The translations under genes and the position numbers were made by a program. The notes under the pieces are model-generated. The model was not told the origin of the DNA. It was given only the letters and a program-made list of their open reading frames with translations, and did no database searches. Of a DNA stretch of 38,261 bases, positions 24,013 through 32,225 are shown in pieces; the stretch's first letter is position 1; each line of letters begins with the position of its first letter. This stretch comes from a virus: positions 1 to 38,261 of IMG/VR virus record IMGVR_UViG_3300010885_040704. One strand, 5' to 3'.

Positions 24013-24831
24013 TCAGGCGACCTTGAGCGAACACTTGATGGCGCCGAGCGTGTCGATCAGCACGGCGTTCATCTGCATCTTGTTCATCGCCCAGTAGGCA
24101 GCGCGAGTACCTTCGTAGGTGATGGTGCTGTTCACGTCTTCGCCGATCGCGTGGCCGACCGAAGAGCGATGAAACAGATAGTTGGTGCTGTTGGTCGAGC
24201 GCACGTAGCCCGAGAAGGGCATCCACATGAAGCTCATCCAGCGCTTGGCTTGGGTGCCCATCTTGTAGGGCAGGTCGTCTTCGCCGACGTACTGGCTGTT
24301 GGAAAACTGCTGAATCGCCATCAGCTTGCCCCACTGCTCCCAGCCTATCAGAGCAAAGCGGTCGCCGTCGTCAGGCACGTTGTTGTTGCCCATCGCGACC
24401 ATGCAGCTGGTCGCCCAGGCAAGCGTCGCGCCGTTCGTGGTTTCGTCTGCAACCGTAGTCGAGCCGGACAGCGCCGTGATGATCTGTTCGTCGGTTTTGC
24501 GGCCCAGCGCAAAAGCGCCGGCGCGCTGCGAGGCGAGCATCTCGTCATGGTTGACGCGAAGTACGTCGAGGTCGTCGATGAAATCACCCGCATACCAATC
24601 TTCGACCGTCACGGAGACGTTTGTGTGATCGTTGTTCATCGGCGGGATGACGGCGTTGCGCGCCTTCTGAGTCGCCGTACCGGTGCCGTACTTCTGAAAC
24701 GTAGTCTTGTTTTTTACGCCAGACCGGGTGCGGCAACAGGCGCGAAACTGCGAGCCCTGCAGCTGATAGGCTTCATGGACGCCTTGCTCAAACTCTTGAA
24801 CGAAGGCGACGTCAATACTCGGATTTGCCAT
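24013..24831 (-). CDS. Major capsid protein (272 aa)
   Basis: The N-terminal region (FVQEFEQGVHEAYQLQGSQFR ... VEDWYAGDFIDDLDVLRVNHDE) is typical of the HK97-fold capsid family known as Phage_capsid_2. It comprises an N-arm helix, a long beta arm and a spine helix with a conserved acidic loop. The C-terminal part has a FALIGWEQWGKLM segment and a final beta-rich axial domain (EGTRAAYWAMNKMQMNAVLIDTLGAIKCSL). Size is slightly short for the family. It follows the scaffold gene after a 161-nt structured spacer, the classical scaffold-capsid order. Confidence 0.9.
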   Translation of the reverse strand: MANPSIDVAFVQEFEQGVHEAYQLQGSQFRACCRTRSGVKNKTTFQKYGTGTATQKARNAVIPPMNNDHTNVSVTVEDWYAGDFIDDLDVLRVNHDEMLASQRAGAFALGRKTDEQIITALSGSTTVADETTNGATLAWATSCMVAMGNNNVPDDGDRFALIGWEQWGKLMAIQQFSNSQYVGEDDLPYKMGTQAKRWMSFMWMPFSGYVRSTNSTNYLFHRSSVGHAIGEDVNSTITYEGTRAAYWAMNKMQMNAVLIDTLGAIKCSLKVA

Positions 24832-24992
24832 AGAATGATCCTGTCCTGAAAATGAGTTTCTTCAGACGGTTCATCCCGAGACGGACGGAGGATTTGCCTG
24901 CGAAGCGCCGCGTAGCGGCTGCTGGGCAGGGTCCACGTCGCGGCGGTGGGGCCGTGTCGCTGCCGGACACTAACCCCACGGCCGGTTAAAGG
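24832..24992 (-). promoter_or_regulatory. Structured spacer between scaffold and capsid genes
   Basis: The only large gap inside the head operon. On the minus strand it holds a long imperfect hairpin built from CGGCCGTGGGG and CCCCACCGCCG arms, with an inner GTGTC/GACAC pair, near 24945-24985. A smaller GCCGC-TAC-GCGGC hairpin lies near 24910. It may be a capsid-specific promoter or a leader that raises capsid expression; no clear -35/-10 pair is seen. There is no long T tract, so a terminator is unlikely. Confidence 0.45.
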
Positions 24993-25826
24993 TCAATTCC
25001 GGTTTAAGCGCTGGAAGCCTGCACGCACTTTGGCGACAAAACTCGGGTCGATTTTGCCGCCAACGCCGGAGTAGCGAGAGTCGCGAAGCATCTTTGTCAG
25101 ATCTTCGCGGCTGTAGATTTCCCCGGGCATTGCGCCCATCTCTTCCGCCACCGGGGGAGAGCCGGCAACAGTCATCAGCTCCTCGATCGCTTTGATCGTC
25201 GCCGCAGTGGCCGGCAAGCGAGCAAAAGTCGAGTAATTCTCAGCCGAAAGATTGCCCTTTAGCCAGCCATCGACGCGGGAATGACGGGCATCGGCCTTGG
25301 CTCCCAACAGCTGGGATTCGGTTTCCCACGACGGCTGAGCGGCTACCATCTGGGCGACGTAGCCTTGAATCACCTCGTTGATCTCGCCCTTGGGGATGCC
25401 GTACTTGTGAGCGACACCCTTCATCCAGTCGAGCATCGGATCGTCGGTTTTCACCGTGAAGTCGCGATCGCCGATCTTAAACTCGGTGGCGATTTCGTAG
25501 TCTGCCGCCACGGCAGGCACGTTCTCCAGGCGCTCAGTTTCGAGGCTTTTCTGGATTTCCGTCCGAAGCTCTTCGCGCCGGCGAGAATTGCCCTTTTCGA
25601 GCTCGAGGTAGGACTTGGTGAGCTTCTGGTAGTCTGGCTTACCGTCGACAAGAAACTTGTCGGGAACCCTTATCTCTGGCGAGACAGAAGATTCCCCACC
25701 AGCGCCAGCAGCGCCAGCTCCTTCCTTTTGTCCTTCGCCGCCGGCGGGTGTGCCTGATCCGGCCGCGCCGCCAGCAGCGCCTTCGGCTCCGCCCTGAGCG
25801 CCGGCGCTTTCGTCGGCGGGGCTCAC
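24993..25826 (-). CDS. Scaffolding protein (277 aa)
   Basis: GTG at 25826 overlaps the preceding stop (GTGA). The first 45 residues are a low-complexity Gly/Ala/Glu segment (AGGAAGSGTPAGGEGQKEG). The middle, helical part is acidic (KSYLELEKGN, LRTEIQKSLETERLE), and the C-terminus is basic (FVAKVRAGFQRLNRN), the usual capsid-binding end of scaffolds. It is located directly before the major capsid gene. The low-complexity N-terminus and charge distribution fit a transient assembly scaffold, but there is no strict sequence signature. Confidence 0.8.
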   Translation of the reverse strand: MSPADESAGAQGGAEGAAGGAAGSGTPAGGEGQKEGAGAAGAGGESSVSPEIRVPDKFLVDGKPDYQKLTKSYLELEKGNSRRREELRTEIQKSLETERLENVPAVAADYEIATEFKIGDRDFTVKTDDPMLDWMKGVAHKYGIPKGEINEVIQGYVAQMVAAQPSWETESQLLGAKADARHSRVDGWLKGNLSAENYSTFARLPATAATIKAIEELMTVAGSPPVAEEMGAMPGEIYSREDLTKMLRDSRYSGVGGKIDPSFVAKVRAGFQRLNRN

Positions 25827-25954
25827 TTCTTCACCTTGGGTTCTGGAAAGCGAAGTTCAGACTTCATTTGCCCAAGCGTCTTGCCGTCGTGCTTCTTCAC
25901 AGCGGCGGGGATCGCTTGAGTGTCACTGTCACCCATGCACTTCACACGGTTCAT
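25823..25954 (-). CDS. Very small late protein (43 aa)
   Basis: An ATG at 25954 with GGAAAAG upstream opens a 43-codon frame ending in a TGA that overlaps the scaffold GTG start. The product is basic and helical (AVKKHDGKTLGQMKSELRF). It fills the gap between the two neighbouring genes exactly, with a 3-nt spacer before it and an overlap after it. That is the main reason to accept it. Function unknown. Confidence 0.55.
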   Translation of the reverse strand: MNRVKCMGDSDTQAIPAAVKKHDGKTLGQMKSELRFPEPKVKK

Positions 25955-25957
25955 GGC

Positions 25958-26227
25958 TCACTTTTCCTTCGGCACTTCGGCGGTCGCCGCAAGGACAGCT
26001 GCCATGCTTGCCCCGCGGATCAGGCGGATCGCGTCGACGCACAGCTCATCGCGCTCGATCGTCTTGTGCATCATCTTTTCGACTTTTGTGATCAGGGCGC
26101 CGGCAAGCATCTTGATCTGGGCAATCTCGTCGATCTTCTCCGGGTTAAAGTCCAGACGGAGGTGCCGAATGGCAGTGACGCTTACGTCGAGCGTCGTCTC
26201 CTGGCTGAGGGGGTTCGGTCGGCTCAA
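25958..26227 (-). CDS. Unknown late protein (89 aa)
   Basis: A TTG at 26227 overlaps the TGA of the previous gene and has GGGAGA just upstream. A longer TTG start at 26275, also with an AAGGA-like site, would add 16 residues and a 52-nt overlap. The protein is helical (NPEKIDEIAQIKMLAGALITKVEKMMHKTI ... CVDAIRLIRGASMAAV). Small helical proteins of this type occur between portal and scaffold in related phages, with no known role. Confidence 0.6.
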   Translation of the reverse strand: MSRPNPLSQETTLDVSVTAIRHLRLDFNPEKIDEIAQIKMLAGALITKVEKMMHKTIERDELCVDAIRLIRGASMAAVLAATAEVPKEK

Positions 26228-26514
26228 AGTTTTTCTCCCAAGTCGGTTCTCTTTTGCATAAGGCCGACCAGCCAACGCCTTCCTTCGAAGTGCATCAGTT
26301 GGTTTGGTTCGACGTTGTGATCGAACGTCGTGTTGACCGTAATGTTCTTCAGATAGGCAAGCAACTTCCGTCCGTCATCGTTGCCCAGCACCAGCCAGAA
26401 AAGCCGGTTGAGGTCGTCCTCCATTTCCGCCGTGTATTGCCGGCCATCGGCGGAAACAGAACGGTCTGACGCTGGCCGGATGCTGGCCGCGACCGTCGAG
26501 CGAGCCCGCGCCAT
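26224..26514 (-). CDS. Bbp19-like phage protein (96 aa)
   Basis: The core DDLNRLFWLVLGNDDGRKLLAYLKNITVNTTF (about residues 33-64) matches the short Bbp19-like family, named after a Bordetella phage BPP-1 gene next to the portal and capsid. Hallmarks are a Phe-x-x-Val-Leu then Gly-(R/K)-x-(L/V)-L-x-x-L helix. Its role is unknown. The N-terminus is Ser/Ala-rich and probably disordered. ATG is immediately before the portal stop codon region, with no gap. Confidence 0.75.
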   Translation of the reverse strand: MARARSTVAASIRPASDRSVSADGRQYTAEMEDDLNRLFWLVLGNDDGRKLLAYLKNITVNTTFDHNVEPNQLMHFEGRRWLVGLMQKRTDLGEKL

Positions 26515-28245
26515 CTATTGACGGGTCATCGCTGTCAGGCTGTCGATCATCGCAGACGGATCGCCAGTGCTGGGGTCCATACCCTGCTGCATCTGACCTT
26601 CCTGCGCTTGCTGCTGTCCGACTGTCGCTTCGGCCATCATCTTTTTCACCTCGGCGTCGGAGTTGAGCATCGTCATCGAGACGCCGTTTCGGCGCGCCAT
26701 CTCGGGGATCGAGCGAGCGCGATTGAACATCATTGCAGACGTGCCCTGCCCAAAGATTGCGTTCACCTGCGCGCTGAACTGCATCATCTCGTTCATCTGA
26801 ATAGCGTCCTGCCCGCGCAAGAAAGGCGATTTTACGTCAAGCTTCAGCGCCTTGCCGTCGACCTTCATCCCGATCATGTCGAGAATGCCCTGCTTCTCGA
26901 AGATGTAGATTGTCCGGTTTACCATCGGGATCAGGATTTCCTTCACCAGACGAGCGCCCGGGGCCGATAGATCGCGGGCCGTTTCGGCAATACGGCTCTG
27001 GATCTCATAAGCCGATCGCGGCGTCTTGCCCGGAGCGTCCATTTCGTCGATGAACAAGCCCTTCTTGATGTTCATCCGCATGTCGGCGAGGACCAGCTGG
27101 CTCACGTCGAAGCGAGCAGGGCTCTGCAGGCTTTCCAGTTTCGAGCCCTGCGCCTTGGGGATGAAGGTGCCGGGCTGCAGGATGATGTTGTCGGGGTTGA
27201 AGACGCCGTCGTCGTCGTAGACCCAGATGCCGCCAAGGGCGAGTTCGGCGTTCTCGAGAACCAGCTGGACCGTGAGGTTGCAGGTCTTCACCGCCGGCAT
27301 GATGAGTTGCAGCGGGCCGCGGCCCCAGGCGTCGAGACCCGTCTTGCTCCAGCGCCCGGTCATGTGCGGGCAGGCGCCTTCGCCCTTGAGGTCCAGGTCG
27401 ATCACGACGAGACGCATCGACTGGACGACGATAACCTGTTTCCAGGCCGGCTCGAGCGCGTTGCCGGTTTCCCAGACGGCGCGGACGACCTTCTCCTTGG
27501 CGCGGGGATCGGTTCGCAGGCGGTTGTTGAACTGGTCGTTGTACTGGCCTTTCGGCCACTGGGCCTTGATGTCCTCCAGTGCCATCTCACACCATGTGAA
27601 CCAGCCGCGGATCGTGTCGCCGTAGCCGCGCAGGATGGCGATGTGGGTCGGCGGCAGGGCGGCAAACACGACATCGCCGGGGTAAGGCCCGGGCTCGATC
27701 ATCATGTTCATCGTGCCAATGCCCAGATCGACCATGCCTTCGCTGATTTCGGCCGAAAAGTTGGATTGCTGCCACGATCGGTGGATCATGTCGGTCAAGG
27801 CTTCCAGTTTCGCCTCACCTTCCGCGTTTCGAAGGTGTTTCGGGCTTTCAGGCCCGAGTGAAAGGCTAAAAATCTCGCCGTACTGCGGAAAATAGCCGCT
27901 TGTCATGCGCGAAGCGAAGCGCGGGACGCCGGTGACCGCCGTTTCATCGAAAATCAGGTCCGTGCGCTGCTGGCCGGGGGTCGCCTGATAGAAATGCTCC
28001 CGCTGCGGCAGGGTGTAGTTGTAGATTTCCTGCCAAAGCTGAATCCACGGATCGCGAGCGCGGTTGGCCTCGGCAAAAAGCCGGTCAAAAACCTTCCACG
28101 TGTCGCCGCCACTGTCATTTCTGCCAGATCGAGCCTTTTTCTCCGGTTTTTTTGTCGTTTCGACCTCTTTTTCCTCCTGTTTCGGTCTGCGACCGTAAGA
28201 AGGCTGGGGCGTAGAGGTGTCGGCCATGCGAGGCGTGCGTGCCAT
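26515..28245 (-). CDS. Portal (head-to-tail connector) protein (576 aa)
   Basis: Head-tail connector of the podovirus type. The segment FAEANRARDPWIQLWQEIYNYTLPQRE (about residues 55-80) followed by DETAVTGVPRFASRMTSGYFPQ is the family start. Next come a beta-rich wing, the DTIRGWFTWCEMALEDIKAQW block, LKGEGACPHMTGRWSK, and the long C-terminal helix with AYEIQSRIAETARDL. The tail is Gln/Met-rich (QQQAQEGQMQQGM). The first 50 residues are charged and probably disordered. The portal docks the terminase and nucleates head assembly. ATG is one base after the preceding stop. Confidence 0.9.
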   Translation of the reverse strand: MARTPRMADTSTPQPSYGRRPKQEEKEVETTKKPEKKARSGRNDSGGDTWKVFDRLFAEANRARDPWIQLWQEIYNYTLPQREHFYQATPGQQRTDLIFDETAVTGVPRFASRMTSGYFPQYGEIFSLSLGPESPKHLRNAEGEAKLEALTDMIHRSWQQSNFSAEISEGMVDLGIGTMNMMIEPGPYPGDVVFAALPPTHIAILRGYGDTIRGWFTWCEMALEDIKAQWPKGQYNDQFNNRLRTDPRAKEKVVRAVWETGNALEPAWKQVIVVQSMRLVVIDLDLKGEGACPHMTGRWSKTGLDAWGRGPLQLIMPAVKTCNLTVQLVLENAELALGGIWVYDDDGVFNPDNIILQPGTFIPKAQGSKLESLQSPARFDVSQLVLADMRMNIKKGLFIDEMDAPGKTPRSAYEIQSRIAETARDLSAPGARLVKEILIPMVNRTIYIFEKQGILDMIGMKVDGKALKLDVKSPFLRGQDAIQMNEMMQFSAQVNAIFGQGTSAMMFNRARSIPEMARRNGVSMTMLNSDAEVKKMMAEATVGQQQAQEGQMQQGMDPSTGDPSAMIDSLTAMTRQ

Positions 28246-28246
28246 T

Positions 28247-28510
28247 TTAACCCCCTAGTGGAGACGAGGTTCCGCCCAGCGTTTTGCTGGCGGCGCTGAA
28301 GCCCGCAAACCCGTTGGAAGCCAGCGTCGCCAGGCCGCCCTGCGTGTACATGTCGAGCCGCTTCTTCTCGGTTGCCGCGGCAAGGTCGTCGTTCTTCTTC
28401 TTTTCGATCGCTGCCAGAGCGTCGAGTCTCATGCGCTCGTCGTCGATCATCTTCTTCTGCGCCCAGAAAGCATCGTCGTTGCCGCCGCCACCACCACCAA
28501 AAGACATCAC
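28247..28510 (-). CDS. Small Gly-rich/coiled-coil late protein (87 aa)
   Basis: ATG-initiated, overlapping the previous stop. The N-terminus is MMSFGGGGGG, the middle a highly charged helix (MIDDERMRLDALAAIEKKKNDDLAAATEKK), and the C-terminus a Gly/Ser tail (GLATLASNGFAGFSAASKTLGG). Such proteins sit just before the portal gene in podoviruses of this type. A role in head assembly or as a minor virion component is possible but unproven. Confidence 0.65.
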   Translation of the reverse strand: MMSFGGGGGGNDDAFWAQKKMIDDERMRLDALAAIEKKKNDDLAAATEKKRLDMYTQGGLATLASNGFAGFSAASKTLGGTSSPLGG

Positions 28511-28950
28511 CGCCTCCGTTGCGGGGGCGCGATCAGCTCAATGGCGCCCAGTGAAAGAAGTTCCTCGTAAAGACTGTCAGCTCTTTGCCGAAACGAACGC
28601 GGCTTCAGACCCAAGAGGGACCGCGTAAAGGTAACACAAGTTGTCCATCCGAAGGCGTGCCAGAGAGAAGCCTTTGGCGGAGTGGGCGACCCTTCAAACA
28701 AAAGCATGGCGCCGCAGCGAGCAACAATTGCGTGCAAGCGAGCGGCTTCCCTGGCCGTTACCAGCGTAGCCGAGTACCCCATGAAAGCCCATTCGACTAC
28801 CATGAAAGTGTTTCCGTCTTCACTGGGCTGCAAAAGAAAGCAGTGTTGCCACGGCGGTTTGGGCTTGTGAAAGACAGTGGTGATCCAATGCAGGCGGGCC
28901 GGCACAAAAACAACCTGCCAATGACCCCGCCAGGGTTGCCACGCTTTCAT
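28507..28950 (-). CDS. Unknown aromatic-rich late protein (147 aa)
   Basis: The ATG at 28950 overlaps the terminase stop in ATGA, which I prefer to the GTG at 28962 further inside that gene. The protein is unusually rich in Trp and His (WQPWRGHWQV, LHWITTVFHKPKPPWQH), with a compact alpha/beta core (TFMVVEWAFMG, AREAARLHAIVARCGAMLLF). Genes of this type lie between the large terminase and portal in several podoviruses. Function unknown to me. The aromatic richness suggests a tightly packed fold or ligand site. Confidence 0.7.
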   Translation of the reverse strand: MKAWQPWRGHWQVVFVPARLHWITTVFHKPKPPWQHCFLLQPSEDGNTFMVVEWAFMGYSATLVTAREAARLHAIVARCGAMLLFEGSPTPPKASLWHAFGWTTCVTFTRSLLGLKPRSFRQRADSLYEELLSLGAIELIAPPQRRR

Positions 28951-30533
28951 GTGTTCTGCCACCGGCGAGCGCCCATCCGCGTCGACTGACGCTGGAACGG
29001 GTTTCCTATCCTTGGCGCCGTCACCGAACGGTTTTCTCGCGCCATCTTCAGCATCGGCTTCCAGCCGCCCGCGCCCACGACTCCGTACTGCAAGGCGTCA
29101 TGAATGTGACTGTGCCGGTTCTTGTAGGGCTTGGTCTCATAACTCTGTCCGTGGCTCCCACCGACTTGCCGAAACTGGTAGCCACCCTCGAATCCGGCGA
29201 TCAGGCCCTTGCAGTGCGGACTGATCAGAAAGCCGGGGCCGTGCACCGTCATCTTCGTCAGCGCCGCTGCCACCGCTTCGATCCGGATCAGCGGATCGTT
29301 AGTCGGCGCCGCCGTGAACTGCTTGAAGCCCGAGGCCCGCATGATCTGCAGAGGAGTCTCGTCGCGGGTCTGGGCCATGTCGTCGCCCGCAGGGTCGCCC
29401 CACATCGAATAGGTAAAATCGGTCCACCCCATTTTCGTGATCTCGCGGGACAGGCGGATCGCCAGCGTCTGGGTCGATACGCCGGCAAGAACCAGCTCAT
29501 GGAACACCACGAACCTTCCGTCGATCTCCTGCAGGAAAGCTACCGCGGGCGTCCGACCGAAGTCCGCCCCAAGAATAACAGAGTGGCTTGGCAAGGGAGC
29601 CAGTCGTTGGCTGGCGACGTGAACGTCACGACTGAACTCGGGGTAAACCGGGCGGCCGCTCACGATCTCGTCGTATCGGTTCAGCACGTAGATGTTGATC
29701 CACGTGCGGCTCTTGCCCGGCAGAAGGTCGAGATAATACTTGTCGGGCAGCTTCTGGTTCGCCCGGTCCGGGTTCATCGCATAACTCAGCACCCGGCCAT
29801 CCTCGCCCAGGATTTCGATCATCGCTGCCGGCTGCGTGTAGAACTCCCAGCTGCCAGGCTTAACCAGCAGCTTGGTTTCGTCTTCCGTCATCCACTCGGG
29901 CGCTGGCACTTCGCCGGCCATGATCGGCCACCAGTGGTCCTTCGGAGGACTGTTCGTGTCCATGATCACGCCAGACCACGTTGGCCCGCCCTGCGCCGGA
30001 GACGGATACCTGTTCACGCGGGCCGTCACGCCGTCGAGGATTTCTTTTGGCAGTTCTCGCGCTTCGTTGATCCACGCCCCCGTCAAATCCAGAGACAGGA
30101 GCTTGGCAACGTCCGAAGGGCGATCCAGCGCGAGGAAGATCACCTCACAGTCGACATAACTGCCGTCGGGCATCTTGTATGTCAGGTGATGCGTGAACGG
30201 CGCGCTTCGCAAGAAGGGACCCAGCGTCTCGGGAACCCATTCCAGCCACGTTTTTACCGTCGTTAGCTTCAGCTCAGGAAACGTGTTGCGGACGATCGCC
30301 CACCGGCTTCGCCGCACCCGTTCCCCATTCTCTTCAAACGGTTCCTGCTGCTGCGCTCGTCGCATTACCTCATGCACGCACAGCACGGACTTGCCGGACC
30401 CGAACGGCCCCCGGATGCCCCGCACAAAGGCATCGCTTCGCATGAACTTCACCGCCACAGGATCAGGCGGCACGAACGACACAGGGTTCTTTGGCCCCTT
30501 CACCATTGCCTGGGCTGCGGCTTTGCGAGCCAT
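28947..30533 (-). CDS. terL: Terminase large subunit (528 aa)
   Basis: ATPase-nuclease motor that packages DNA through the portal. N-terminal ATPase: Walker A GPFGSGKS at residues 42-49 and a Walker B-type strand DLTGAWINEA at 149-158 (Asn-Glu as in the terminase group). C-terminal RNase H-fold nuclease: GADFGRTP with Asp324, GDPAGDD with Asp380, and HSHIHDALQY with Asp479, the three acidic metal ligands. Length is normal. ATG overlaps the previous stop. The subtype most like this is the podoviral, BPP-1/P22-like headful group, but the packaging mode cannot be read from sequence. Confidence 0.93.
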   Translation of the reverse strand: MARKAAAQAMVKGPKNPVSFVPPDPVAVKFMRSDAFVRGIRGPFGSGKSVLCVHEVMRRAQQQEPFEENGERVRRSRWAIVRNTFPELKLTTVKTWLEWVPETLGPFLRSAPFTHHLTYKMPDGSYVDCEVIFLALDRPSDVAKLLSLDLTGAWINEARELPKEILDGVTARVNRYPSPAQGGPTWSGVIMDTNSPPKDHWWPIMAGEVPAPEWMTEDETKLLVKPGSWEFYTQPAAMIEILGEDGRVLSYAMNPDRANQKLPDKYYLDLLPGKSRTWINIYVLNRYDEIVSGRPVYPEFSRDVHVASQRLAPLPSHSVILGADFGRTPAVAFLQEIDGRFVVFHELVLAGVSTQTLAIRLSREITKMGWTDFTYSMWGDPAGDDMAQTRDETPLQIMRASGFKQFTAAPTNDPLIRIEAVAAALTKMTVHGPGFLISPHCKGLIAGFEGGYQFRQVGGSHGQSYETKPYKNRHSHIHDALQYGVVGAGGWKPMLKMARENRSVTAPRIGNPFQRQSTRMGARRWQNT

Positions 30534-30721
30534 CAGTTGAGCATCTTTGCGTCGATCATCCGCCTCAGCATCCGCTCAGCCGTCTGCCCGCCAATGCTCT
30601 CGATCACTCGATCCGCCTCGTAGTCCGTGATGAACTCGATTGGATTGTGCCGGAGATGCACACGCTTCACGATCTGGCGAAGCCTGCGGAGATCTTCTGG
30701 GTTCAACTCGGAAACCTTCAA
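30533..30721 (-). CDS. Small helical protein preceding the terminase (62 aa)
   Basis: TTG start with a good GAGGAG ribosome binding site. Entirely helical and basic (PEDLRRLRQIVKRVHLRH, DYEADRVIESIGGQTAERMLRRMIDAKML). The DYEADRVIE block is recurrent in small proteins just upstream of large terminase genes in alphaproteobacterial phages. It may be a terminase partner, but it is shorter than usual small terminases. Its stop overlaps the terminase ATG. Confidence 0.65.
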   Translation of the reverse strand: MKVSELNPEDLRRLRQIVKRVHLRHNPIEFITDYEADRVIESIGGQTAERMLRRMIDAKMLN

Positions 30722-30738
30722 AACACACTCCTCACCAA

Positions 30739-31311
30739 TCAGAAATCCTTTCTTGTAGCCGCCTTTTCAAGCGCCATTGTTTTATGGGCCGAGCCGCTGG
30801 ACGAACCCAGCCAATAACTCAGCACCATGCCGTAGCCGGTGGCTGCGCTGCCGCCCAGAAGCAACAGCGCTTCTTTCATGCCCTCCGGCACGACCCTCGC
30901 AAACAGCATGTAAACAAAGCCGCCAAACACGCAGATTGCCAGCACGGACACGATTGGCGAGCCCCAGGCGATGGCGCTACCGGCCTTGGCAAGCTCGACG
31001 GTCTGGCTGCGGGCGCCCTGCACATCAGCAATGCGCGCCTTGATGTCCTCCAATTCAGCGACACGCCGGTCCTGCTCGGCTTGATCGGCGGCCTTCTTGG
31101 CGTCTACCTCGGCTTGGATGACAGCCATCTTGAACTGCAGCGCAAGGTTCGGGTCTGTTGCAATCGCTCGCTCGATCCCGCCTGCGTCCGTAGTGCCAAG
31201 GATGTCCTGCGCGATGCCGGTGATCTTGGCCGCAGCGACGCCAGCCTTGTCGCCCATGATCCAAGACGCGACGGTCGGCGCAAGACCAAGCAGGAGGGGG
31301 ATCAGCGGCAT
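30739..31311 (-). CDS. Three-TM holin, GTA-type (190 aa)
   Basis: Resembles the holin family first described from gene-transfer agents (Holin of 3TMs). A short N-terminal membrane segment (about residues 2-19, PLIPLLLGLAPTVASWIMGD) is followed by a charged cytoplasmic coiled coil (60-105, QAEVDAKKAADQAEQDRRVAELEDIKAR in part) and two more spans near 117-139 and 147-169. It should form the membrane lesion that releases the endolysin. The ATG overlaps the endolysin stop. Confidence 0.85.
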   Translation of the reverse strand: MPLIPLLLGLAPTVASWIMGDKAGVAAAKITGIAQDILGTTDAGGIERAIATDPNLALQFKMAVIQAEVDAKKAADQAEQDRRVAELEDIKARIADVQGARSQTVELAKAGSAIAWGSPIVSVLAICVFGGFVYMLFARVVPEGMKEALLLLGGSAATGYGMVLSYWLGSSSGSAHKTMALEKAATRKDF

Positions 31312-31853
31312 CAGGCGTGCCTCTCGTAGGCTGCAGCCATCAAGCCGGCGTAGTGATCAATCTGCCCGAGTCCGTTGTAGCGGGCGGCAAAAACATGCCA
31401 GTCCTTGCGACGTAAAGCGTCAACCAGGACAGCGTCGGCCTTCACGAAGCGCACAAAAGCGTTGAGCTGGCCATCGTCGGTACCCATCGCCTCGCGCATG
31501 GCTTGCGGGCTCTCGTAGCCCAGTGTCTGCCAGTGAAAACCCATGATTTGATACGCTCCCCAGCTCGTTGACTGGATCGCCGCGTCCTCATCCAGAGCCG
31601 CGGCTTCATTGAACTGCACCCATGCTTCGCCCTGATTGCGGGCAGCAAGTGCCGGCGTCCATGCCCGGCAGGAGATGTGTGGATGGCTGTCGTCGTACTG
31701 GTAGCCGGTGAGCTTGCCGAACCAGTGCGCCTCGAGGCGAATGACGGGCAGATCGTTTCGAAAACCGTGTCCGCTGCTTTCTACCTCGGCGATCGCCTTG
31801 ATTGCGGCCACTTCGACGCCGATCTGGTCGGCCGCTGACTGGTAGTCGATCAT
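31311..31853 (-). CDS. N-acetylmuramidase endolysin (DUF3380-type, 180 aa)
   Basis: Single-domain lysozyme of the N-acetylmuramidase (DUF3380) family. The catalytic region IAEVESSGHGF (residues 21-31) holds the active-site Glu of the Glu-Ser-(S/G)-Gly pattern, followed by PVIRLEAHWF. Later family motifs are STSWGAYQIMGFHW and WHVFAARYNG. It lacks a signal peptide and a separate cell-wall-binding domain, so it depends on the holin encoded directly downstream. It cleaves the glycan strand of peptidoglycan for lysis. Confidence 0.9.
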   Translation of the reverse strand: MIDYQSAADQIGVEVAAIKAIAEVESSGHGFRNDLPVIRLEAHWFGKLTGYQYDDSHPHISCRAWTPALAARNQGEAWVQFNEAAALDEDAAIQSTSWGAYQIMGFHWQTLGYESPQAMREAMGTDDGQLNAFVRFVKADAVLVDALRRKDWHVFAARYNGLGQIDHYAGLMAAAYERHA

Positions 31854-32225
31854 CTACTTCCCCGGTTTATCGGTTTTCTTTTCAAGTTTCCCATCAAGAT
31901 CGCGAAAGCCTTCGCGAACAATGCTTTTTATCTCTCGAATGTCGTCGGCCGTCCGAACCTGTATCTGATCCATGTGCGTTTTCTGGAGTGCCATCTCGCG
32001 CATGATCCGGGTTTCGAGTTGCTGGTCGCCGGCAAGCCGCACGGTCTGCTCTTCGCGCTGGGCGCGCTCCAGATGACCAAAACGCACATCCAGCGAAACA
32101 TAGCCGCCAGTGCCCACAATCAGAAAAGATGCAGCAGTCAGGACATGGCCCAAGTTGATCGTCGGATCAAAAATAAAACGTCGGTGTGGGTCTCCAACCC
32201 CTGCCTTCAAGGCTTCTTCAACCAT
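31854..32225 (-). CDS. Membrane-anchored coiled-coil protein of the lysis cassette (123 aa)
   Basis: ATG at 32225 with GGGGGAGGTC upstream. One membrane span (about residues 22-45, LGHVLTAASFLIVGTGGYVSL) is followed by a long charged helical domain (ERAQREEQTVRLAGDQQLETR ... DIREIKSIVREGFRDLD). The topology resembles DUF2730-like proteins and inner-membrane spanins. Because it precedes the endolysin directly (the stop abuts the ATG), a role in lysis timing or envelope disruption is likely. No outer-membrane spanin partner was recognised. Confidence 0.65.
   Translation of the reverse strand: MVEEALKAGVGDPHRRFIFDPTINLGHVLTAASFLIVGTGGYVSLDVRFGHLERAQREEQTVRLAGDQQLETRIMREMALQKTHMDQIQVRTADDIREIKSIVREGFRDLDGKLEKKTDKPGK

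Noticed and set aside
29100-30266. 388-codon plus-strand frame
   Set aside because: Antisense to the large terminase, whose catalytic motifs are intact; no protein-like features.
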